Below, piece after piece: positions 1-6,465 of a stretch of 6,981 nucleotides of DNA (position 1 is its first letter; each line of letters begins with the position of its first letter). The notes beneath the pieces were generated by a model. That model had not been told where the DNA came from and did no database searches. It saw only the letters and a program-made list of their open reading frames with translations. Source of the stretch: Alphaproteobacteria bacterium (GTDB lineage: Bacteria; Pseudomonadota; Alphaproteobacteria; Micropepsales; Micropepsaceae); the NCBI GenBank assembly GCA_025935155.1, contig JAICVV010000108.1, positions 1-6,981 on the forward strand. The letters run 5' to 3'. The position numbers and the translations under genes are program-made.

Positions 1-152
1 AGACGGCTTCGGCCGGTTTCAAGCAGGATGTCGATATCAACAACAACGGCTCGCTGATATATTCCGCAAGCGCCGGCAACCGCACGGTGCAGGTGCTTGC
101 CTCTCGCGACAGCAGCGGCACGCATGCGCAGGTGACCTGGTCCGGACAATAG
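1..152 (+). CDS. 3' end of an unrecognised protein (partial, hypothetical)
   Basis: An open frame (codons in phase with position 3) enters from the left edge and stops at TAG 150-152, giving the last 49 residues of a protein. The tail is rich in Ser, Thr, Asn, Gly and Ala, with alternating hydrophobic residues (for example TVQVLAS and AQVTWSG). This resembles the closing strands of a secreted or cell-surface beta-rich domain. No cysteine, transmembrane segment or family motif is visible and I do not recognise the protein. The frame is supported by its bacterial-looking codon choice, with G or C in most third positions, and by a hairpin shortly after the stop. The start and most of the gene lie outside the window, so coding status is likely but function is open. 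Confidence 0.6.
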   Translation, partial: TASAGFKQDVDINNNGSLIYSASAGNRTVQVLASRDSSGTHAQVTWSGQ

Positions 153-162
153 CGGCGGCTTC

Positions 163-177
163 GCTCCGGCGCGGAGC
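163..177 (+). terminator. Short GC hairpin after the partial gene, possible terminator
   Basis: GCTCCG (163-168) and CGGAGC (172-177) form a perfect 6-bp stem with a 3-base loop, starting 11 bases after the stop codon of the upstream gene and ending 21 bases before the tRNA. There is no run of T after it (the sequence continues TGTGTTATG), so it is not a classical intrinsic terminator. It could still help end the upstream transcript or stabilise its 3' end. Confidence 0.3.
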
Positions 178-198
178 TGTGTTATGCGTGCTGGGTGC

Positions 199-272
199 GC
201 GGGCGTAGTTCAATGGTAGAACGGCAGCTTCCCAAGCTGCATACGAGGGTTCGATTCCCTTCGCCCGCTCCA
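199..272 (+). tRNA. tRNA-Gly, anticodon CCC
   Basis: A complete 74-base cloverleaf can be folded by eye. The acceptor stem is GCGGGCG (199-205) with CGCCCGC (262-268). The anticodon stem GCAGC/GCTGC (224-228/236-240) closes the loop TTCCCAA, with anticodon CCC at 231-233. The T arm is GAGGG/CCCTT with loop TTCGATT (245-261). The discriminator T269 and an encoded CCA (270-272) follow. CCC reads the glycine codon GGG. From memory it closely resembles the Escherichia coli tRNA-Gly(CCC), differing mainly in the anticodon stem. Open frames across it on both strands are artefacts. It ends 15 bases from the stop codon of the converging methyltransferase gene. Confidence 0.97.
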
Positions 273-287
273 ACTGATTCTACGAAG

Positions 288-1232
288 CTATTTGTGAAAG
301 CGAAGACTCCAGGCCATTGGCCGGCCCATCGGGTATTTCAATTCCTTCAGCGTCTCAAGTCTGCCGCCGGCGTTTGCCAGGCACTCTGAAAATTTCTCGA
401 CACCTTTCCGGTCGAGCGCGGCATCGAGCTGCGCCTGCTTGCGCAGGGTGCGGGCCCGATTATGTTCTTCCACAACGTTCATCCGGTGCAGGGCTTCCGC
501 AGGAGAAAGAGCGTGCGGTGCGCTAGCCAAACGCGTGAGAAAGCCGACGACATTGCGCGCGGTTCCGAACGCGCGGTCAGTGCCGACGCGCGACTGCAAC
601 TTGCCAACTGCATTGCGAAATTCTGCATCCGCTCGCGCGATTTCCGCGGAAGGCGCAGGGCGCTGACGGAGCTCGAAAACTGCTCTGCCTAACTGAAAAG
701 CATTGCTGCCCGCAAACACCGCACGATCCGCTGCCAGATTGGCGGCGACACTCTCAGTGATGGCTCCAACCGCATGGTGCAGCACGAAATGCCCGCGGCC
801 GCCCGGAACCAGCACGCGCACCGCTTCGCGGGTGGCAGCGGCCGTGTCCGCGTATTCAATGCCGAATTGTGAAGCAACGGCATCGACGCTGGCATCCGCA
901 AGCGGAAGACACGAAAGCTCTGTGTTTCCGGTCAGCTCAACTCCAGGCAACGTGGCGCTTACGGCGGAAAGATCGGCAATATCGACGCCGGCAATCTGGA
1001 AATTCCTGCCGGCGGTAACTGCTCGGCGGATCACATCGCCCCCTCCGGTGGCGAGATCCAGCAGCCGCGCTCCGTCCGGCAGTTGCGAAAAGAATTCCTT
1101 CCAGGCCGCCTCCAGGGCCCCGAGCCGGCCGGCCGCCTGATCTTCCGGCAGGCTTTCGAGATTTCCCCCCTTCCAGTACTGCGTCCACGCCGTCTGCATT
1201 TCGGGAGAGATGTGCATTCCTGATACCGCCAT
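288..1232 (-). CDS. Class I SAM-dependent methyltransferase, substrate unknown
   Basis: A 314-residue protein with a Rossmann-type methyltransferase core. Motif I, LLDLATGGG, lies at residues 57-65. AGVDIAD (81-87) supplies the acidic residue expected to bind the ribose hydroxyls of S-adenosylmethionine. A motif IV-like segment, LPLADASVDAV, starts at about 109, and VLVPGGRGHFVLHH (140-153) matches the post-core strand of the Methyltransf_11/25 families. Residues 155-314 are a long, charged, mostly helical extension with no motif I recognise. It probably covers the active site and sets the substrate. No signal peptide or membrane segment is visible, so it is probably cytoplasmic. The ATG at 1232 is preceded by AAGGA at a long 11-base spacing. 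The in-frame upstream codon at 1248-1250 is a stop, and Met6 (1217) has no better site. It diverges from the HpnN-type transporter, so a link to lipid modification is possible but unproven. Confidence 0.85.
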   Translation of the reverse strand: MAVSGMHISPEMQTAWTQYWKGGNLESLPEDQAAGRLGALEAAWKEFFSQLPDGARLLDLATGGGDVIRRAVTAGRNFQIAGVDIADLSAVSATLPGVELTGNTELSCLPLADASVDAVASQFGIEYADTAAATREAVRVLVPGGRGHFVLHHAVGAITESVAANLAADRAVFAGSNAFQLGRAVFELRQRPAPSAEIARADAEFRNAVGKLQSRVGTDRAFGTARNVVGFLTRLASAPHALSPAEALHRMNVVEEHNRARTLRKQAQLDAALDRKGVEKFSECLANAGGRLETLKELKYPMGRPMAWSLRFHK

Positions 1233-1379
1233 TGCGCAGGCCGTCCTTCACCGGGTGCGGCAAATTTGTTCCTTACAGACGCTGGACCCGCGCAGCAACA
1301 ATCCATGGCAGAACTGCGTTCCATGTGGGTTGACCCCTCGTGACAATCGGGGGAGTGTCGCGAAAATTCCGGCATCCGA
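1233..1379. promoter_or_regulatory. Divergent promoter region between methyltransferase and hpnN
   Basis: These 147 bases separate two divergent start codons and must contain promoters for both genes. On the minus strand, TTGCTG, 17 bases, then TAAGGA (about 1267-1300) is a weak sigma70-like pair for the methyltransferase. On the plus strand TTGACC (1330-1335) is a good -35-like hexamer for hpnN, but I see no convincing -10 at 16-18 bases. No clear operator palindrome was found. The existence of promoters is inferred from gene orientation; the exact hexamers are guesses. Confidence 0.4.
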
Positions 1380-3995
1380 ATGCTTTCTGCTCTTGTCTCC
1401 CGAATCGTTCGCGCCAGCAGCGGCTTCGCATGGCCGATCGCGGTGCTTGCCATTGCAATTGGGCTTGCCGCACTTGCCTACGCCGCCATGCATTTCCAGA
1501 TGGACACCAGCAGCGAGAATCTCGTCGCACCCAATGCTGCCTGGCGGGAAAACGAAGTGCGATACGACCGCGCCTTTCCGCGGCAGAACAATACCATCGA
1601 AGTTGTAGTGGATGGCGCGACTGCCGAGGTGGCAGACGAAGCTGCCGGGGCGCTAGCGGCGGCGCTCGCACAGAATCATGCGCGATTCAGTTCGGTGCGG
1701 CGGCCGGACGGCGGCCCGTTCTTCGAGCGGGAAGGTTTGCTCCTGCTTCCGCTGTCATCGGTGAAGCAGACCACCGGCGCATTGATAAAGGCGCAGCCCT
1801 TTCTCGGTGGCCTGGCAGCCGACCCCAGTCTTCGCGGCATTATGAAGACGCTCGACACCACGCTGCTTGGTGTAACGAGCGGACAAGCTGCGTTAGCGAG
1901 TCTCGATCTGCCCATCGCCGCGTTCACGAAAACCATCGACGACGTTCTCGGGAACAAGCCGGCCTTCTTGGGTTGGAGTGCCATGCTGGGCGGCGCCACT
2001 GACCTTTCCCGCACGCGCCGCTTCGTCGAGGTGCAGCCGAAGCTGGACTACAACGATTTGATGCCGGGACAACGCGCCAGCAAGGCGATTCGGCTAACGG
2101 CGCGCAAGCTCGGGCTGAAGCCACCGAATGGCGTGCGGGTGCGGCTCACGGGTACCGTCCCGATGGCAGATGAGGAATTCGCCTCCATCACAGAACGCGG
2201 CGCGCTCCTGGGCGCATTGATGCTTGTGGCCACGCTCGTCATGCTTTGGCTTGCGCTGCGCTCTGCCCGCATGATCGCCGCCGTGCTGGTGACCATCGTC
2301 ATCGGTTTGGGGATCGCGACCACCTTCGGCCTGCTGGTGTACGGCAAGTTCAATGTCATTTCGGTCGCGTTTATCGTGCTGTTTGTCGGGTTGGGGGTCG
2401 ATTTCGGGATTCAGTTTTGTGTCCGCTATCGCGCCGAGCGTCACCGGCTGGGGAATTTGCAGGACGCGCTCGCCCATGCCGGAACCTGCACGGGAACCGG
2501 GCTGACTCTCGCGGCGGTTGCGGCGGCACTCGCCTTCTACTCTTTCCTGCCCACCAAATATGCGGGGCTGGCGCAGCTGGGGCTGATCGCCGGAACCGGC
2601 ATGCTTATCACCTACGCTCTTACCATCACCGTACTCCCCGCTTTCTTGCAGATTCTTCAGCCGCAAGGCGAAGCGGCGGAAATTGGCTTCCATGAGCTGG
2701 CGCCGGTGGACAGGTTTCTCACCGCGCGCTGCCAGCGCGTGCTGCTGATCGCAGCAATTGCGGGCTTGTTTGCGCTCGCGCTAACGCCGTTCGTGCATTT
2801 CGATTCCAATCCGCTGGATTTGCGCAATCCGCATTCCGAATCGGTGGCGACTGCGCTCGATCTGATGAAGAACCCGGAAACTTCTCCGAACACCGTCAAC
2901 GTGCTGCGGCCTTCGCTCGGATCGGCGAATGCATTGGCAGAACGGCTCGAAAAACTGCCGAATGTATCGCAGGCGCTCACTGTCGATACCTTCGTGCCCA
3001 AAGATCAGGCGCCGAAGCTCGCGCTGATCCGCGACGCGGCAAACCTGCTGGACACCACGTTCAGTCCGTTCCTGCTGGCGCCGCCGCCCAACGATGCCGA
3101 AACCGTTGCGGCATTGCGCGGCACGGCAGCATCGCTGCGTGCCGCTGCGCAGATGAGCAAGGGTCCCGCGGCACAGCATGCACTTGCGCTCGCCAGTTCG
3201 CTCGACCGGCTGGCGCAAGGCGATGCCGCAACGCGCGCCCGTGCCACCGCTGCATTCGTGCCCAGCCTAAAAGTCATGCTGAACCAGCTGCGCGCGGCCC
3301 TGCACCCCGCACCGATCACCCTTCAGTCTTTACCGCAAGATCTGTTGCGCGATTGGGTGTCCGTCGACGGGCAGTACCGTGTGCAGGTGTTTCCCACGGC
3401 GCAGGATAACAAGACCTTGCGGCATTTCACGCGCGATGTCCTCGCGGTTGCGCCGGACGCCACGGGGACGCCGATCATCATTATGGAATCGGCCAAGACG
3501 ATCCTGTGGTCCTTCGTTGAAGCGGGAATTATTTCACTTGTCTCGATCTCTATCATTCTGGTTCTGGTGCTGCGCCGCTTCGGCGACGAACTGGTGACGC
3601 TGATCCCGCTGCTGCTTGCCGGGCTCTTGACACTGGCCACTTGCGTGGTGGTTGGCATCCAGCTGAATTTCGCCAACATCATCGCCCTGCCGCTGCTGTT
3701 CGGCGTGGGCGTGGCATTCGATATCTACTTCGTGATGTGGTGGCGGGACGGCGGCCGCAATCTGCTGCAGTCGCCGCTCACCCGCGCCGTGCTGATGAGC
3801 GCGGGCACCACGGGGGCGGCATTCGGCACGCTATCGCTCTCGAAGCACCCAGGAACGGCCAGCATGGGGCAATTACTGATGATCTCGCTGTTCTGGATTC
3901 TTGTGACCATGCTGATAGTGCTGCCGGCCTTGCTGCACCGCTTTCTGCCCGAAGAGGGGCTGGAGGGTCAGCCCGCTACGGCGCCCGCGGAATAA
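1380..3995 (+). CDS. hpnN: HpnN-type RND/MMPL hopanoid transporter
   Basis: An inner-membrane, proton-driven RND-superfamily transporter of 871 residues, the usual HpnN length. HpnN is needed to deliver hopanoids to the outer membrane in Rhodopseudomonas palustris. Topology by eye shows TM1 at about 17-37 and a periplasmic domain at 38-272. TM2-TM6 run from about 275 to 425 and TM7 is at 452-470. A second periplasmic domain covers 471-705 and TM8-TM12 cover about 708-855. The two halves repeat each other: TM4 carries GLGVDFGIQF (D341) and TM10 carries GVGVAFDIYF (D781), acidic positions of the type used in RND proton relays. The helical, Ala-rich second periplasmic domain fits the lipid-binding cavity of this family. 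The ATG at 1380 is the first in-frame start after TGA 1341-1343, but no good Shine-Dalgarno sits close to it. It converges on hpnM with 3 bases between stops, which supports a joint role. A general MMPL lipid exporter is the main alternative. Confidence 0.88.
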   Translation: MLSALVSRIVRASSGFAWPIAVLAIAIGLAALAYAAMHFQMDTSSENLVAPNAAWRENEVRYDRAFPRQNNTIEVVVDGATAEVADEAAGALAAALAQNHARFSSVRRPDGGPFFEREGLLLLPLSSVKQTTGALIKAQPFLGGLAADPSLRGIMKTLDTTLLGVTSGQAALASLDLPIAAFTKTIDDVLGNKPAFLGWSAMLGGATDLSRTRRFVEVQPKLDYNDLMPGQRASKAIRLTARKLGLKPPNGVRVRLTGTVPMADEEFASITERGALLGALMLVATLVMLWLALRSARMIAAVLVTIVIGLGIATTFGLLVYGKFNVISVAFIVLFVGLGVDFGIQFCVRYRAERHRLGNLQDALAHAGTCTGTGLTLAAVAAALAFYSFLPTKYAGLAQLGLIAGTGMLITYALTITVLPAFLQILQPQGEAAEIGFHELAPVDRFLTARCQRVLLIAAIAGLFALALTPFVHFDSNPLDLRNPHSESVATALDLMKNPETSPNTVNVLRPSLGSANALAERLEKLPNVSQALTVDTFVPKDQAPKLALIRDAANLLDTTFSPFLLAPPPNDAETVAALRGTAASLRAAAQMSKGPAAQHALALASSLDRLAQGDAATRARATAAFVPSLKVMLNQLRAALHPAPITLQSLPQDLLRDWVSVDGQYRVQVFPTAQDNKTLRHFTRDVLAVAPDATGTPIIIMESAKTILWSFVEAGIISLVSISIILVLVLRRFGDELVTLIPLLLAGLLTLATCVVVGIQLNFANIIALPLLFGVGVAFDIYFVMWWRDGGRNLLQSPLTRAVLMSAGTTGAAFGTLSLSKHPGTASMGQLLMISLFWILVTMLIVLPALLHRFLPEEGLEGQPATAPAE

Positions 3996-3998
3996 ATG

Positions 3999-4625
3999 TC
4001 AGCCGCCTTTCAGGTTCGAATCTGCCAGCGCGTTCAGTTTCTGCGCCAACGCTGCCGCGCCGCCGCTCTTTAAGGTTGCGGCGTATTCCGAACGCTTGGT
4101 AGCCACCTGACTAACGAATCCGTTCGCGTAAACATCGTCGATCTTCCAGCCCCCATGGGTATTGTCGAGCTTGTAGATGAACGATATGGGTGTGTTCCCC
4201 GTTCGCGTCATCTGTGTGGAAACGATCTTTTCGCCGCCCCGATCCTGCACCTGCGGACTGGTAACAAACTGCTCGCCATTGTAGCCGTCGAAACTGCGCG
4301 CATAGTTGGCGATGGTGGTGCGCCGGAAAGCGTCGATAACGGCTTTGCGATCCGCTGCCGAGATGTTTGCCCAGTCCGGACCGACAATGGCCTCAGTCAT
4401 TGCCGGAAAATCGAATGCTGCGTCTATCGCGGGCTCCAGCTTTTTGTAACGCCCCTGCACGCCCAGCTCTTTGGCATGCTTCATTGCATCGAGCAGCACG
4501 GCGTGAAAGGCCTCCACCGTTTTCGCGGCCGGATCGCTGACCGCAGCTGAAGGCGCGGCGGCGGTGGCTTCGCCTCCAAACATCAGAATCAACGGAAGGG
4601 CGGCGATGCGGATGAATGTAGTCAT
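3999..4625 (-). CDS. hpnM: HpnM, periplasmic MlaC/Ttg2D-family lipid-binding protein
   Basis: A 208-residue protein of the MlaC/Ttg2D (toluene tolerance) family, whose hopanoid-associated branch is HpnM. It is expected to shuttle lipid across the periplasm, here as partner of the HpnN-type transporter. A signal peptide is clear: MTTFIRIAALPLILMF followed by an ATAAA cleavage zone at about residues 20-24. Family hallmarks are FDFPAM (71-76), the helix AFRRTTIANYARSFDGYNG (99-117) and GGWKIDDVYANG (158-169). The C-terminal SEYAATLKSGG segment (179-189) is also typical. I chose the ATG at 4625 because AGGGAC sits 6 bases upstream and the signal peptide begins there. The longer frame starting at 4733 adds 36 residues unlike any export signal. 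It converges tail to tail with hpnN and diverges from a second MlaC-family gene. Assigning HpnM rather than plain MlaC rests on sequence feel and neighbourhood. Confidence 0.82.
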   Translation of the reverse strand: MTTFIRIAALPLILMFGGEATAAAPSAAVSDPAAKTVEAFHAVLLDAMKHAKELGVQGRYKKLEPAIDAAFDFPAMTEAIVGPDWANISAADRKAVIDAFRRTTIANYARSFDGYNGEQFVTSPQVQDRGGEKIVSTQMTRTGNTPISFIYKLDNTHGGWKIDDVYANGFVSQVATKRSEYAATLKSGGAAALAQKLNALADSNLKGG

Positions 4626-4793
4626 CGTGCTGTCCCTGTGCAGGTTGGCAGACCGGAGCGGCGGTCCATAATGAAACCCGCTTATCTTATCGAAAGTTGC
4701 AATCAATAAGGCGGCCGACGTGCAATTTTCCATTGGCAGCGACCTTCAACTGGCGCAAGGATTCGAGCAGCCTGTGCGTATGGAGAGCCTGCG
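4626..4793. promoter_or_regulatory. Divergent promoter region between hpnM and the second mlaC-like gene
   Basis: These 168 bases lie between divergent starts and hold an AT-richer patch (about 4668-4738) in an otherwise GC-rich window. CTTATC (4681-4686) is followed directly by TTATC (4687-4691), and ATAAG (4706-4710) is inverted relative to CTTAT (4681-4685). On the plus strand TTATCT, 17 bases, then AATAAG (4682-4710) is a weak promoter pair for the mlaC-like gene. On the minus strand TTATTG, 17 bases, then GATAAG (4709-4681) is a weak pair for hpnM. The two candidates overlap, so the promoters may be mutually exclusive. Hexamer assignment is tentative. Confidence 0.4.
4632..4637 (-). promoter_or_regulatory. 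Ribosome binding site fixing the hpnM start
   Basis: On the minus strand AGGGAC lies 6 bases before the ATG at 4625. This favours that start over the upstream in-frame ATG at 4733 and matches the position of the signal peptide. Confidence 0.65.
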
Positions 4794-5438
4794 ATGCGGT
4801 GTGGCTGGCGTGCGTCTATTTCGATTGCGGTCGTGGCGATTGGGGCAGCCGCCCCACCCGCCCTCGCGCTCACCCCCGCGGAAAATTTCGTTCAGCAGAG
4901 CATCGACCGCGGCATCGCCGTGCTGAAAGACAAGTCGCTGGACGATGCGGAGCGGCGCCAGCAAATCGGCGCTTTGCTCGGCGAGGTGCTCGACACCCGG
5001 AAAATGGCACTCTTCATGCTAAGCGATGCTCGGGACAAAGCGGCCGCCTCCGATCTCGACATGTATGCGGAAGCATACAAGGCGTTCACCGTTGCCAATT
5101 ATGAATCGCAGTTGAATGGCTACGGCGGACAAACACTCAAGGTGACGGATTCAATTGAGCGCGCACCGGGCGATTACATCGTCAATGCCGTCGTGGTTGA
5201 TCCAGCCATGCCGAACGATCCCGATCCGTTGCCGGTTGCATTCCGCGTGGCCGACGAAGGCGGCGGGAAATTTGCTGTAGTGGATGCATCGCTCATGGGC
5301 ATTTGGCTGGGACTGGCGCAGCGGGCGGAGTTCGGTGCCTACTTAAGCCAGCATGGCGGCGATATCGCCGCCCTCAGTGCACATCTTGAGGAAATGGCCG
5401 CGCGGTTCTCGCCGCCAAAAAGCTCTGCATTGAAATAG
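4794..5438 (+). CDS. Second MlaC/Ttg2D-family periplasmic protein
   Basis: A 214-residue exported protein that aligns along its length with the MlaC/Ttg2D family and is a distant paralogue of the HpnM-like neighbour. The signal peptide has a basic start (MRCGWR), a hydrophobic core and a cleavage site after ALA at residue 25. Matching blocks are ENFVQQSIDRGIAVL (30-44), the FTVANYESQLNGYGGQTLKV helix-strand (98-117) and the C-terminal AEFGAYLSQHGGDIAAL (178-194), which looks like classical MlaC. The family GGWKI-type strand is replaced by GGGKFAVVDASLMG (156-169), with no Trp at the usual place. GGAGAG (4782-4787) lies 6 bases before the ATG. The likely role is periplasmic phospholipid or hopanoid carriage. 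Whether it serves the HpnN-type transporter or an Mla ABC system elsewhere is unknown, since no mlaA, mlaD, mlaE or mlaF is in view. Its stop is 1 base from that of ispA. Confidence 0.8.
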   Translation: MRCGWRASISIAVVAIGAAAPPALALTPAENFVQQSIDRGIAVLKDKSLDDAERRQQIGALLGEVLDTRKMALFMLSDARDKAAASDLDMYAEAYKAFTVANYESQLNGYGGQTLKVTDSIERAPGDYIVNAVVVDPAMPNDPDPLPVAFRVADEGGGKFAVVDASLMGIWLGLAQRAEFGAYLSQHGGDIAALSAHLEEMAARFSPPKSSALK

Positions 5439-5439
5439 A

Positions 5440-6348
5440 TTAGCTTTCGCGGTGGAGCAGATAGGGCGGCAGTGCCTGGAGATGACTTGACGCACCGCCA
5501 TAGCTGGCAATGCGATCGGATGCGGCATGGGCCAAGTTTTCAGCTTTTGCCCGCGCGGCATCTACGCCCAGCAGGGACACAAGCGTCGCCTTCCCCTGCT
5601 GCGCATCCTTGCCGACCGCCTTGCCAGTTTTCTCCGCGGTGCTCAGCACGTCCAGCAGATCGTCAGTAATCTGGAACACCAACCCGAAATCGCCCGCGTA
5701 TTCGCGCAACCGGTTTTCATGCTGGGTACCGGCTTCGGCGAGAATGGGTCCGGCGACACAACAGAATTCGAACAGCGCGCCGGTCTTCAGCCGTTGCAAC
5801 AGGATCACCTCGTCAACACCGAACCCTTGCGTCGATGCTTCGATGTCGATCATCTGGCCGCCGATCATGCCGAGCATGCCGCCCGCGCGCGCAAGTTCGG
5901 CAACAAGCCGCGCGCGCACCTCGCCGGAAGGATGAGTTTTCGCGTCCGCGAGAATCTCAAACGCCACCGTCAGCAGCGCATCGCCGGCCAGCACCGCGGT
6001 TGCTTCATCGAAAGCCCTGTGCGTGGTCGGGCGCCCGCGGCGCAGATCGTCATCATCCATGCAGGGCAGGTCGTCATGGACCAGGGAATAGGTGTGCACG
6101 CACTCGATGGCCGCCGCGGCTCTCAGCGCTTGTTCCGGTGGCACGCCGAACAGGGTTGCGCTTTGCAGCAGCAGGAACGGCCGCAGCCGCTTGCCCCCTG
6201 CAAAAATCGCATACCGCATCGCCTCCTGGACGCGGGCCTGCAGCCCCGCCGGCTTCGGGAGCAGTGCCCCGAGAGCCACATCCACCTGCTCCCCCGTGAC
6301 CTTCAAGGCCGCGAGAAGGCCGGAAAAATCCCTTTCCATTCGGTACAT
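5440..6348 (-). CDS. ispA: Farnesyl diphosphate synthase (short-chain polyprenyl synthase)
   Basis: A complete 302-residue cytoplasmic prenyltransferase, the normal length for bacterial IspA. It condenses IPP with DMAPP and then geranyl diphosphate to give farnesyl diphosphate, precursor of squalene/hopanoids, quinones and undecaprenyl phosphate. All motifs are present: GGKRLRP (51-57), the first Asp-rich motif DDLPCMD (92-98), RRGRPT (103-108), GGQMIDI (163-169), LKTGALF (187-193), the second Asp-rich motif DDLLD (229-233) and [10 protein letters not shown] (246-255). An aromatic Tyr87 five residues before the first Asp motif, plus the two-residue insertion in DDxxxxD, is the product-length signature of bacterial farnesyl synthases. 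This argues against a longer-chain product. The ATG at 6348 has GAGGGG (6353-6358) four bases upstream; Met4 (6339) is a poorer choice. It is divergent from ispH, the preceding enzyme in isoprenoid supply. Confidence 0.95.
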   Translation of the reverse strand: MYRMERDFSGLLAALKVTGEQVDVALGALLPKPAGLQARVQEAMRYAIFAGGKRLRPFLLLQSATLFGVPPEQALRAAAAIECVHTYSLVHDDLPCMDDDDLRRGRPTTHRAFDEATAVLAGDALLTVAFEILADAKTHPSGEVRARLVAELARAGGMLGMIGGQMIDIEASTQGFGVDEVILLQRLKTGALFEFCCVAGPILAEAGTQHENRLREYAGDFGLVFQITDDLLDVLSTAEKTGKAVGKDAQQGKATLVSLLGVDAARAKAENLAHAASDRIASYGGASSHLQALPPYLLHRES

Positions 6349-6465
6349 CTGGCCCCTCGCGCTGCAACATTGCCGCGGGGGCAGGAGTTCCCTAGAAACG
6401 GGGGGCTTGGCAACTCATTTCTATTGGGAACGCCGCCGCTCGGCACGGCGCAACATGGAAGGTTC
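6349..6465. promoter_or_regulatory. Divergent promoter region between ispA and ispH
   Basis: These 117 bases separate divergent start codons of two successive isoprenoid enzymes, so promoters in both directions are expected. The central part (about 6400-6430) is less GC-rich, with TTGGCA at about 6408-6413 as a possible plus-strand -35 element, but no clear -10 follows at standard spacing. Short GC-rich inverted segments (CGCCG and CGGCG at 6431-6450) lie in the ispH leader. No riboswitch or clear operator was recognised. Confidence 0.35.

Noticed and set aside
37..273. Open frame on the minus strand (78 codons) and a plus-strand frame from 195 across the tRNA
   Set aside because: Both read through the tRNA-Gly gene; such peptides are a well-known artefact of translating tRNA genes, and neither has a ribosome site or family motif.
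199..290. tRNA-Gly 3' end as an integration site for a mobile element
   Set aside because: No integrase and no repeat of the tRNA 3' end is seen in the window; the neighbouring genes look like ordinary chromosome.
703..1140. Plus-strand open frame of 145 codons opposite the methyltransferase
   Set aside because: Low-complexity Ala/Ser/Arg/Pro translation typical of the antisense of a GC-rich gene; the minus strand encodes a motif-bearing methyltransferase.
2094..2693. Minus-strand open frame of 199 codons inside hpnN
   Set aside because: Arg/Gly/Gln-rich antisense shadow over the TM2-TM6 region of a clear transporter; no motifs.
4626..4733. Longer N terminus for the HpnM-like protein starting at 4733
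   Set aside because: The extra 36 residues do not look like an export signal, while the ATG at 4625 has a good ribosome binding site and begins a proper signal peptide.
5419..5447. Inverted repeat AAAGCT / AGCTTT across the mlaC-like and ispA stop codons
   Set aside because: Only 6 bp with a 17-base spacer and low GC; too weak to call a bidirectional terminator by eye.
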